From Selenomonadaceae bacterium (lineage in GTDB: Bacteria > Bacillota > Negativicutes > Selenomonadales > Selenomonadaceae), in NCBI GenBank assembly GCA_017529085.1, contig JAFXOC010000413.1, positions 1 to 17,745 on the forward strand: 17,745 nucleotides of DNA. Direction: 5' to 3'. Numbering within the stretch: the stretch's first letter is position 1; each line of letters begins with the position of its first letter. The notes beneath the pieces were generated by a model. It did not search any database. It saw nothing but the letters and a program-made list of their open reading frames with translations, and was not told the origin of the DNA. Shown piece after piece: positions 1 through 8,500 of the stretch. A program made the position numbers and the translations under genes.

Positions 1-1695
1 GTCGGAATTATATGCTTCCGCATCCATACCGAAAAGGTTTTGGTTCTCGCCTGAGGCGATTTCGCCGTCGGTGTCTACCGAACGTTTATAGCGAATATAC
101 GAGCCGCGGTACTCGTCCGTGGCGCCGTTGGAGCTTGAGCCGAAGTCAAATCTTGCCCCTACGCCGTTCTCTCCCGTCGCGGTCACTTCGCCCTCTTGAT
201 TTATAACTTGGTTGCGACCGTAGGACACCATAAGCCCGTTGCCCCGCGCGCCGTTTGCGTGAATTTTGGTATCCTTCGCTATGTTTATCGTATTCTCCGA
301 GCCGTCAACCCGAACGCCCACCGCGCCGGTACCGTTTGTCAAAACATTGGCGGCTTGAGTGATATTATTGCGGGAACCGTAAACATGAAGCCCCACGCCT
401 AACGGAACGAGGCTGTATTCATTCGTATACGCCGTGCCGTCGGAGTTTCTCGCCGAATATCCGTTGGTGTTGTTAATCGTCCCGTCGCTGCCGTATACGG
501 AGTAACCGAAATACGCTTTTCTGTCGAGGGTATAGCCTAAGTCCTGCATAACGGCAAGTTCGGCTTCCATGAAATTGGTGTAATTACTGTACGGACGATG
601 GCTCATCATGCCGGAAGTATTAAGATGGCTGCCTTCAAATTCGCCTCTTTCCCAACCGTTTATCGGAAGACCGGAGCGACCGAAGAACTTTGCGCCGTCC
701 AAAACTTTCGTTACATTATCGCCGACAAAATAAGCGAAGCCCTTGCCATCCGAAGTTATATCTTTATCTACGATAAAGTAATCGGACGCCTTAATATTGG
801 GATTATCCTCCTTTAGAGCTTCAAAGGCTTCGGTTGTCGTAATTCTCTGCCCCGCCTTTGCGGGATTGCCGTTTTGGTCGTACATGTGAAGCGTCCAGCT
901 TTTAGCATCTGTAATGTCCGGGTGAATCACGGCAAGTACGTTGCCGAAGGCATCTGTTTTCTTGTTTTTTCCCTCAACCGGATTGCCTTCATCGTCGATA
1001 TACTGTGTTGCCATGCTGATTCCGAGAGCATGACCAAATTCGTGGCGCACGGTGCCTATAAAATCATTTGCCGATTCGTTGGTGGGAAGGGCGGCATCTG
1101 CGTCCACATACCAGCCGTACAGACTCTTATTTTTAAAATCGGTACCCATGAATTTACCGATAGTGACGTTGCCGAACCCGTAATTTCCCGCTTGAGTGAC
1201 TTCGCCGTTTTTAACAATATCGGGAGTCAGCGTATTAAGTTCCCTGCCGGATTGAATTTGGTCGGCAACATAAAACTCGCCATTTTGGGACGCATTTTCC
1301 CCTTTGGCATCCACGATCAGAGATGCCGAACCTGCCGTCGCATTCTGCTGATAATCGGTGGTGACAAAAACCTGCCATGGGGTCTTGTTCTTAGCGTAAG
1401 GACCAAGCATATCCGCCCAATACTGCGCGCCGGCTTTAATAGCGTCTATCAAACTTACTGCGTCCCCATCCTGATATTTAATTGACCAAAGAGGTTTTTG
1501 CCCTACCAAATCGCCTATGCTCGACTTATCCGTAATATAATTTATCTCCATAAAAGGATTATCGTTGACGGAAATAGTCTGAGTCTCGATATAATCCCCC
1601 GATTCCACATAGTCCGCCGCAAGGGCGTTAAGGGGCATAGCGGCAAAAGCCAATAGCAGCGCCGCCGTAAGTTTTGTCTTCCTTGTTTTTTTCAT
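1..1695 (-). CDS. Autotransporter with metzincin-like protease domain (3' end outside window)
   Basis: The reading frame is open from the ATG at 1695 to the window edge (565 codons, no stop), so the C-terminus and any beta-barrel lie outside. The N-terminus MKKTRKTKLTAALLLAFAAM is a Sec signal peptide, with likely cleavage near NALAAD. Residues 218-225 read HEFGHALG, a zinc-protease HExxHxxG motif; a Met-turn-like GMMSH follows at 362-366, then AELAVMQDLGY. From about residue 410 there are beta-helix-type repeats (LGVGLHVYGS, VGVRVDGSENT). The layout and many short blocks (GYSARNSDGTAY, EYRGSYIRYKR) match the complete paralogue at 5553-9248, so a surface-exposed or released protease passenger is inferred. 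The usual third metzincin ligand directly after HExxHxxG is absent (M228); H357, just before the Met-turn, is the better candidate, as in leishmanolysins. An AAAGGAG sits about 13 nt before the start. Confidence 0.85.
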   Translation of the reverse strand, partial: MKKTRKTKLTAALLLAFAAMPLNALAADYVESGDYIETQTISVNDNPFMEINYITDKSSIGDLVGQKPLWSIKYQDGDAVSLIDAIKAGAQYWADMLGPYAKNKTPWQVFVTTDYQQNATAGSASLIVDAKGENASQNGEFYVADQIQSGRELNTLTPDIVKNGEVTQAGNYGFGNVTIGKFMGTDFKNKSLYGWYVDADAALPTNESANDFIGTVRHEFGHALGISMATQYIDDEGNPVEGKNKKTDAFGNVLAVIHPDITDAKSWTLHMYDQNGNPAKAGQRITTTEAFEALKEDNPNIKASDYFIVDKDITSDGKGFAYFVGDNVTKVLDGAKFFGRSGLPINGWERGEFEGSHLNTSGMMSHRPYSNYTNFMEAELAVMQDLGYTLDRKAYFGYSVYGSDGTINNTNGYSARNSDGTAYTNEYSLVPLGVGLHVYGSRNNITQAANVLTNGTGAVGVRVDGSENTINIAKDTKIHANGARGNGLMVSYGRNQVINQEGEVTATGENGVGARFDFGSSSNGATDEYRGSYIRYKRSVDTDGEIASGENQNLFGMDAEAYNSD

Positions 1696-1727
1696 ATAAA
1701 AGTACTCACTCCTTTGAGAACAATCAT
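1692..1727 (-). other. Possible 11-codon leader ORF (MIVLKGVSTFI)
   Basis: A GGAAGGAGA ribosome-binding site precedes an ATG at 1727 that encodes 11 residues and stops at a TGA overlapping the autotransporter ATG (ATGA). The AAAGGAG that would serve the autotransporter lies inside this ORF. Its upstream part is made by the end of the repeat element at 1727-1853, so it may be accidental. Confidence 0.25.
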
Positions 1728-1853
1728 GGCTCTCCTTCCACCGCTTCGCGGTCCCCCTCCCTCTAAGAGGGAGGCTCCTCAACCTCCACTTTTGAGCCAA
1801 AATTTCATATTTCCGCTAGCCAAGCCCCCTCCTAGAGGGGGGGTAGGGGGGGA
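1727..1853. repeat. Intergenic repeat element with hairpins, including repeat copy A (1790-1853)
   Basis: The 175-bp gap between the metallopeptidase and the partial autotransporter is filled by small inverted repeats: ACCGC-TTC-GCGGT (1740-1752), CCTCCCTC with GAGGGAGG (1756-1774), and C-run/G-run arms around 1825-1853. The part at 1790-1853, starting TTTTGAGCCAAAATTT, is repeated at 5479-5542. It looks like a non-coding interspersed element of the kind common between genes in gut Firmicutes. Its end lies 17 bp past the stop of the upstream gene, so it could also act as a transcription terminator. Confidence 0.65.
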
Positions 1854-1870
1854 GAGTAGGTGACGTTAAG

Positions 1871-3280
1871 TCACACGCCCGAACCGTACAACAACGTCGG
1901 ATCTATGGAATCCATATCGGGGAATTGGTAAACAGCTTCGCTGTTTTGCACTTCAACGGCGCTTACGTTAAAATCGGAAGTGGGCGCAAGATAATCCGTA
2001 GCTTTTAACATGGAGGATTGAGTTACAGAATGGCCGCCCAATACTTGAAGCAACAAATCGTCTATGTAATCCTCGCCCTTAGAATCTATAACCGCCAACA
2101 GATCTTGAGTATCTACATTCTGCCAGCAGAGATAGCGAAGGAACATATATCCGGACGTATAGCGGATATTCGTACCCGTGCCGCCCGCTAATACCATAGC
2201 GTCGGCAAGTTTCGTCCTATCGTTCGCCAGTTCGATTATACTTGCCGTATTGTTTGCGTCGTAGTCGTCAAGCCCCATGATAAGTTCGGCTACGCCTTCG
2301 GTGAAAAATTCCGGCATTGTGGCGGGAACGTTTTGACCTTCGTAATCTTTTAAAGTGCCCGACGCTTGCATAACGGCGTGTACCATTTCATGCGCCACTG
2401 TGCGATCCAGATAGTTCTGATCTGCGCCGTCTTCAATTCTGGTATCGCCGTTTACGTCCTCGCTGTCGATTATCCCGTAAATAGGCAACCCAAAGGACAT
2501 TCGTATGGTGTCTGCGGGCGTTGTATCGTTATTGTTTTTGTTTAAAGGAGCCGTGTCCGCCTGCGTGTCCTCTTGATTGGCAAAAAAAGTGACGTTTATG
2601 GTCTTGCCGTTGAAATCCAGCCCGTAATCGTCATAAATCATCTTTGCGCTTTCTTCTGCCCACCAATTATACATTCCCTTTGTAATGGTTTCGATGGCGC
2701 TCTTAAACTGCGCCGCCGTATAGGTTTTTGTGTCCTCGTTATTTTTTAAATCGCTTACAAAAGTTTGGTTTGTAAGCTCTTCCGTAGTCCATGCGGACGG
2801 GTTATAAGTTTTGCTGGTCTGCCATTTTCTGTCCTCAACCTGCGTAAAACTTTGCGGCCACTTAATATAGAAGGTAAAAGTCTTGCCGTCCTTACCCGTG
2901 TATGTGTGAGTAGTGGTAGACCCCGCTTCGGGCATACTAAGATCCGACATCGTGCCTATCTCCGGCACGATGCTTTGAGCGTCCTTAACCTCCGTACCGC
3001 CCGCGTTGTAACCGCTGACCGCGCCGGTGTCCGCCGTGAAGTCCTCGTCTTTACCCACGATAATGCCGCAGGTATTGTTAAGCCTCTCGTAAACATTTGC
3101 GCCGTTTGAAGTGTCCGTCACATCGTTTACGAAGGAATCTATCGCCTCCTGCAAACTGTTGAACCTCGAAACTTCCCGCACCGCATTATCCAGTATCGTA
3201 ATGCCGCTTGTGGTGGTGTCGTTTGAATAGCGTTTCAACACGTCCATAAATTGGGTCATAGTTTCTACCGCTGTCGCCAT
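1871..3280 (-). CDS. HExxH gluzincin-like metallopeptidase, flagellinolysin-like, no signal peptide
   Basis: Residues 297-301 read HEMVH, the zinc-binding and catalytic motif. It is followed by EFFTEGVAEL, in which E328 (or E332) would be the third, glutamate ligand of a gluzincin. Downstream SGYMFLRYL is also typical of the family as I recall it from Negativicutes proteins related to flagellinolysin. The first 60 residues are helical in character and the middle is rich in Thr, Asn and Asp. There is no signal peptide, transmembrane segment, flagellin domain or RTX repeat, so the export route is unclear. I chose the ATG at 3280 (469 aa) over the GTG at 3289 because AGGGAG sits 8 nt before it and overlaps the GTG. 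It follows the SLH-porin stop by 15 bp and is probably co-transcribed with it. The substrate is unknown. Confidence 0.78.
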   Translation of the reverse strand: MATAVETMTQFMDVLKRYSNDTTTSGITILDNAVREVSRFNSLQEAIDSFVNDVTDTSNGANVYERLNNTCGIIVGKDEDFTADTGAVSGYNAGGTEVKDAQSIVPEIGTMSDLSMPEAGSTTTHTYTGKDGKTFTFYIKWPQSFTQVEDRKWQTSKTYNPSAWTTEELTNQTFVSDLKNNEDTKTYTAAQFKSAIETITKGMYNWWAEESAKMIYDDYGLDFNGKTINVTFFANQEDTQADTAPLNKNNNDTTPADTIRMSFGLPIYGIIDSEDVNGDTRIEDGADQNYLDRTVAHEMVHAVMQASGTLKDYEGQNVPATMPEFFTEGVAELIMGLDDYDANNTASIIELANDRTKLADAMVLAGGTGTNIRYTSGYMFLRYLCWQNVDTQDLLAVIDSKGEDYIDDLLLQVLGGHSVTQSSMLKATDYLAPTSDFNVSAVEVQNSEAVYQFPDMDSIDPTLLYGSGV

Positions 3281-3295
3281 TTGCTTCACTCCCTA

Positions 3296-4624
3296 TCAGA
3301 AGAATAACTCGACGCGACCGAAGAGCTTCTTTGCGCCGTTGCCGCCGTTATACAACGTGTCGTTGCCGTGAAAATATTTTCCCGTCAACAATACGTTCTT
3401 TAAAGGCACAAATCTTGCGCCGACCTCCCAACCTTTTTGCCCCCAGCCTACTCCGTCGGTTGTGGGAAGCAGGCTCGTTGTTGCGCCGTAACGCCTGTAA
3501 GCTAGGTAGGCGCCCCATGTGCCTTTGTTTTCGCGTTTTGCGCCTTTATAATCGGCTTCGACCTGCCAAGACTTATCCTCGCCGTCGTATACGGTGCTGT
3601 CCTTGGCGTTGGTGTTTTTGGCGTACGCTCCCCAAAGTTTGAAGTTTTTGTCGAAACGGTAGCCGATATTCGCCGACCAAATGTTGGCTTTATCGTTGTT
3701 GGCGCTCGCTTTATCCGTCATTATGAACACATCGCCCGTTAAGCGGTAATACCCGATTCCGCCGGATAATCCCTTGTCTTTGCCGTATTGCAGGTTCACG
3801 CCTAAGAAATTCGCCGCTTTATCGTTTATATAATCATCGCCGGTCAAACCGCGAAGCTGTTTTAAAATACGGTTGCTGACGATGTGCAGCCTTGTATCGG
3901 TCATATCAAGGCGACCCGCCATTAAAGAGGCGCGGAATTTTTTGTCTTTTGAAGCAAACCCGACTTCGCCGCCGGAAAACTCATCATCAAAGAGCAGACC
4001 TTTTTCATTGGTATATAGCCCGATTTTGCCGAATTTTAAGTTAAGCCCGCCGTAATTACCCTCAGCCCAAGCGCGTTTTAACGCCAAATTGCCGCTGCTG
4101 TCGGTTTTCATGTTGTTAGAAGCGTCAATTCTTGCGCGAACGCTCCAATTCTTGTTTACTTCCATTTCGGGCTCCAAACGCAAAAGCAGCTGATCCGAAT
4201 TTTCCTTTGCGCTGTTCCCGTTGTATTCGTGGCGCTCGCTGCCGTAAGTATAACGCAGGTACCCGTTCCACTTGACCATATCGGCGTGTTTTTCTAATTT
4301 TGCCACTCTTACACCTAAATTGTCAAGCTCTGTTCTAAATTCAGCCGACAATTTGTCGATAAGCGCCTTGTCGCTATTCGCCACCTTCGGTTTTGCCATG
4401 GCTTTCGCCACCATCTGCGCCATTTCGTAGCGAGTGATATTTCTGTCGCCGCGAAACGTCGTGTCCCCATAACCGTTTATAACGCCGCTTTTTACTAATT
4501 TCTCAACAGCGTCGTACGCCCAATGACCTCTAGGCACATCGGAAAAAGGATTTGCGGCGGCAAAGACCGATCCACTTATCCCAAAAGCTACAACGCCCAA
4601 AAATGCGGCAAGTGATTTTTTCAC
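3296..4624 (-). CDS. SLH-domain outer-membrane porin (OmpM/Mep45 type)
   Basis: Starting at the GTG (4624; GGAGG 7 nt upstream) gives 442 aa. An alternative TTG at 4642 would place this ribosome-binding site inside the coding region, so I rejected it. A signal peptide (MKKSLAAFLGVVAFGISGSV) ends near VFA-AAN. One SLH domain covers residues 26-77 (NPFSDVPRGHWAYDAVEKLV, then ITRYEMAQMVAKAM). A short coiled coil follows (about 84-112, LIDKLSAEFRTELDNLGVRV), then alternating beta-strand sequence to a C-terminal GRVELFF, whose final Phe is the usual outer-membrane barrel signal. In Negativicutes this family forms general diffusion pores and ties the outer membrane to the peptidoglycan through the SLH domain. 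It lies 25 bp after the decarboxylase gene and 15 bp before a metallopeptidase gene. Confidence 0.93.
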   Translation of the reverse strand: MKKSLAAFLGVVAFGISGSVFAAANPFSDVPRGHWAYDAVEKLVKSGVINGYGDTTFRGDRNITRYEMAQMVAKAMAKPKVANSDKALIDKLSAEFRTELDNLGVRVAKLEKHADMVKWNGYLRYTYGSERHEYNGNSAKENSDQLLLRLEPEMEVNKNWSVRARIDASNNMKTDSSGNLALKRAWAEGNYGGLNLKFGKIGLYTNEKGLLFDDEFSGGEVGFASKDKKFRASLMAGRLDMTDTRLHIVSNRILKQLRGLTGDDYINDKAANFLGVNLQYGKDKGLSGGIGYYRLTGDVFIMTDKASANNDKANIWSANIGYRFDKNFKLWGAYAKNTNAKDSTVYDGEDKSWQVEADYKGAKRENKGTWGAYLAYRRYGATTSLLPTTDGVGWGQKGWEVGARFVPLKNVLLTGKYFHGNDTLYNGGNGAKKLFGRVELFF

Positions 4625-4649
4625 GCTTATTCCTCCAAACAATTTGTTG

Positions 4650-5450
4650 TTAATCCAAATCCGTCGCTTTCCCTTTGAATTTAGGGGGACGTTTTTCCAA
4701 GAACGCGTTTATGCCTTCCTTGTAATCGTCGCCACTATATACAACGTTTCTATAACCGTTGATTCTTTCAAAATTTTCCGCGCTTATTACAGTTGAAGCC
4801 CTGGATAAAATTCTGAATTGACGTTTTATTGCGCTTACCGACATGATGCAATTCCGTCTGAGCGGCGCTAAGAACTGTTCTTCCAAAACTTTTTCGAGTT
4901 CTTCGGTGTTTTCCGCAACGCGGTTGATAAGCCCCACGTTTAACGCGTCTTCCGCCGTTATGGGTTGCGCCAAGAAAAACATTTCTCTTGCCTTATTTAT
5001 CCCCAGTTGGTTAATAAAGTGCATTATTCCCGAAGCATTATAGGGTATGCCTATCTTAGCGGGGGTTATGGCGAAAGTCGCATCCTTAGACGCAACAATC
5101 ATATCGCAGGAAAGGCAGAGATCGCAAGCCCCTCCCCAAACGGTGCCGTTTGCAAACGCTATTATGGGAATAGGCGTATCTTGCACCTCTCTCAACAATT
5201 TTTCCATTGGCACATAAAACGCCAACGGATCGCTTCCGTCCTGCGGCAGTTCGTGAATATCGTGACCGGCGCTCCAAACGTTTCTCCTTACCTCCGCTTT
5301 TAGCACCACGCACACACATTCCTTTTTATAAGCCTCATCAATGGCATTGATAAGCTCTCTGCACATTTCTTCGCTTAAACAGTTGAAATGCTTCCCATTG
5401 TTCATTTTTACATACGACACTCTGTCACGTATCTCTACATCTATCAGCAT
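4650..5450 (-). CDS. scpB: Methylmalonyl-CoA decarboxylase, crotonase superfamily
   Basis: This 266-aa protein decarboxylates (R)-methylmalonyl-CoA to propionyl-CoA in the cytosol. It closely resembles E. coli ScpB/YgfG (261 aa) along its whole length. The shared blocks include SAGHDIHELP (60-69), GTVWGGA (102-108, oxyanion hole), TPAKIGIPYN (129-138, with the active-site Tyr137) and YKEGINAFLEKRPPKF near the end. These signatures separate it from ordinary enoyl-CoA hydratases, which carry two acidic catalytic residues instead. The ATG at 5450 has AAAAGGAAG 5 nt upstream. It is the first gene of an apparent three-gene run with the SLH porin and the HExxH peptidase, although a functional link is not obvious. 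Soluble ScpB could supplement or bypass a sodium-pumping decarboxylase in a propionate producer; no other pathway gene is in the window. Confidence 0.87.
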   Translation of the reverse strand: MLIDVEIRDRVSYVKMNNGKHFNCLSEEMCRELINAIDEAYKKECVCVVLKAEVRRNVWSAGHDIHELPQDGSDPLAFYVPMEKLLREVQDTPIPIIAFANGTVWGGACDLCLSCDMIVASKDATFAITPAKIGIPYNASGIMHFINQLGINKAREMFFLAQPITAEDALNVGLINRVAENTEELEKVLEEQFLAPLRRNCIMSVSAIKRQFRILSRASTVISAENFERINGYRNVVYSGDDYKEGINAFLEKRPPKFKGKATDLD

Positions 5451-5478
5451 TGTTACTTCCTTTTTATATTATGTTGTT

Positions 5479-5542
5479 TTTTGAGCCAAAATTTTAAATT
5501 TCCTCTGTCCAAGCCCCCCTCCTAGCGGGGGGTAGGGGGGGG
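5479..5542. repeat. Repeat copy B (64 bp, matches 1790-1853)
   Basis: It begins TTTTGAGCCAAAATTT, continues through CCAAGCCCCCCTCCTAG and ends in a G-run, with the same length and order as the copy at 1790-1853 and only a few mismatches. Both copies have the same orientation and end 10-17 bp past the stop of a minus-strand gene. The C-run and G-run can pair into a hairpin, so a terminator or processing role is possible, but there is no clean U-tract. Confidence 0.75.
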
Positions 5543-5552
5543 AATCCGGGGT

Positions 5553-8500
5553 TCACCACGACTTCTTCAGCGTAATAGAAGCCGCTATATCTTTATCATG
5601 GCTTCCCTTCTGAAGTCTTGCGTTCCCCGCTAAGTTCCAGTTGCCGCCAAGTCCTACGTCGCCGAACAAACGGATGACGTAATGGGTCTTATCCTGTTTG
5701 CTTTTCAATCTGCTCGGATTGGAAGTATCTCCGTCAAAACCGTAGGAAAGTTCCGGATCTGCGCCGCTGAACGCGTGTTTTACGCCCAAACGCACGCCGT
5801 AATTGCCTTGTTTAAGGGCGCGTTTAAGTTCAAGTCCGATTTGTCCCGCAAAATAGGTGTTCTTCAAGCTGTCAACATTTTGGTTGTACGCTCCAAGCCC
5901 CGTTTCGGTGTAGCCGCCTTGATTGAGTTGCGAAAGTTGCAGGTTGATAAAGGGGCTGACCTGCCACATCTTTTTGTTGTTGTGGAGATCCTGTTTGTAC
6001 TCGCCGCCGATTTCAAGAATATGTCCCGCATATTTCGCCTCGCCGTTTAACGCCATGGAAGGGATATTCTTGCGAAGTTTGTTGCGGAGCCAGCCGCAGT
6101 TAGCGTAAATAAATGCTTCTCTTGCGTTTCTCTTATATAATCCGTATACGCCGACTCTTGTGTCGTAGACATTGCCGCCGCCGTTTGTCATGCCGAGGTT
6201 CATCGCATTGTAGCTGATAAACCCGCCCAAACGCCAGTTTTTGCCGACAGCTTTATCGTAACCGCCCGAAATTGCGCTTGCGTTATAGTTTGCGCCGCTT
6301 CTCGCTTCGCCCCAATGTTTCGTGAATTTAACCCATATATCGTTGTTATCCTCAACGGGAGTTTTCATCGCAACGTTTACGCTGTCATTCTTGCCGTCAA
6401 GACGATATACGGGAGCGAAAATATCGGTGGTCGTCTCCGCAAAAGCCGTACTCATGCGCTCGCTTACGATTTGATTTGCAACGTCGCTTTGTTGGGTAAG
6501 CGCCGCCATATCCGCCGCGCCGCTCTTGCCTACTTCGCCGAGTACAATTTTCGCGTCGTCCGCATCCATATTGTAAAGGGCGCGCAATTCGTTTGTTTTG
6601 GTAGTATCGCCCGAAGTTTGCAAAGAGGAGTTGAGAGAGCTTACAGCCTTTAACGCCTCGTTCTGTTCGCTTGTGGTTTCGCCTAAGTTGTTCGCCTCGG
6701 TAGTCGTTACGGAAATATTGTTGTCGTCGTCTTTGGTTACTTCGGCGTTCATCAAGCCGGAAACCTGATTTTCGGAAACGACTTCGCCCGTAATGCCGTC
6801 GGTCGCCGTCAATACTTTTGCGCTCTCACCGGGAAGGAAATTCTTAACAGTTACCTTGCTGCCGTCAATCTCTGCGGAGCCGTCCACTTCTATGCCGCCC
6901 TTAGAGCCGCCGCCGACAGCTACAAGAGTTCCGTCTGAAATAAGTTTCGCTTTAACGTCGTCCGAACCTTTTATAACGAGCGCAGAATCCTTATTCGCCG
7001 CGCCGATTGAGCCGTGGTTGATAAACTGTCCCGTGGTTTCGTCGCTGTACCCGTCGGCTAAATTCTCGGTTTGATCGTTTACCGTATATTCGCCGCCGTA
7101 TACCGCCGCATTCTTAGCGACGGTGACGTTTACAACGTCGGCTGCGCCGGTATAGTTAAACGTCCCTTCCGTAACGTTCAGCTTCGTATTGTTTGCGCCC
7201 GCAATATTGCCGTCGTAGTTTAAATCTGCGTTGACGTTTACGTTTGTCACAAGGTTCGGCACATATTTTTTATAGGGGATAAACTTACCGTCGTATTGGA
7301 GCATAAGACCGCCGTTATATACGGTAACGCCGCTTTCCAATTTTTCCGCGGTAACGGTTTCCTCGTCGGATACGCCTGCATCAGTGGAAATATTCTTCCA
7401 AAGGTTTGTAATATTTCCTTTTAAACTTGCGCCTTCGTTCAAATTCACATTATCAACGAAGGACTCGCTGCCGATGTGGATAGCGTCCGTATCGGCTTCT
7501 ACGGAGCCCGATACGTTGATGGTCGCCATTTTGTCGTTAAGGTCGCCGTTCGTAAGATCCGAAAAACTGTAATCGTCCAAACCATCGCTGATGTCGCCTA
7601 AACCAACGTTATAGTGCTTGATTATCTTACCGTTCTCGGTTTCCCGCTTGTAACGAATATATGAGCCGCGGTACTCCATCAACGAACCCATGGAGTTAGT
7701 GCCGAAATCCGCCCAAACTCCTACGCCGCCCTCTCCGTTCGCTGTTACGTTCCCGTCGATGTTAAGGGTGTGATTTTTGCCGTAAGCCGCAAAAACCCCC
7801 GTGCCGTTCTCGCCGTCGCTTCTTACTTCCGTTCCTTTCGCAACGGTAACTGTATTGTTCACGCCGTCAACCCTGATTCCCGCAGCGGCTTCGCCCTTCG
7901 TATAGATATTCCCCGCTTGGGTGATGTTGTTGTTTGAACCGTAAACATGAAGCCCTACGCCGTAAATTGCGGTATTGTAGCCGTCAACATACGCCGTGCC
8001 GTCGGAATTTCTCGCGGAATACCCGTCCGTATTGGTAAGAGTCTGTCCGTTTTGGTATATGGATCGCCCGTAGAAATTCCTGCGGTCGACTTTATATCCG
8101 ATGTCCTGCATAAGAGCGAGTTCCGCTTCCATAAAGGTGTTGTAACTGCGATAAGCTTGATGGCTCATCAAACTGCGTTCAAGTTCTATATGGGCAAAAT
8201 CCGCATTAGTGCCTTCCCAAGTGTTTATGGGAAGCCCCGAAATCTCGTTCCCCTTAGCGTCGGTAAAAGTCCTGCCGCCTAAAGCGTCCGTTACGTTCTC
8301 GCCCCTAAATGTGAGAGACGGTCTTGCATTACGCCCGCTGAAAGCGTCGGTATCGTCAACGATAAAAGCGTTGCCCTCAACGTTGGTAAATCCCAAAGCC
8401 TCCGCAACGTCCTTGTCCTTTAACATCTCGTTGTAAGTCGATTCATACATAATCCAGAGATTGCTTTTGTCCGCGCGTCTGCCGTTTTGGTCGTAAAGAT

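Noticed and set aside
874..1485. 203-aa plus-strand frame
   Set aside because: It lies wholly opposite the autotransporter, whose frame has signal peptide, HEFGHALG and paralogue support; the plus-strand product has no recognisable motif.
1727..5542. CRISPR array made of the G/C-rich repeats
   Set aside because: Only two copies are present, 3.7 kb apart, with genes between them and no regular spacers or cas genes.
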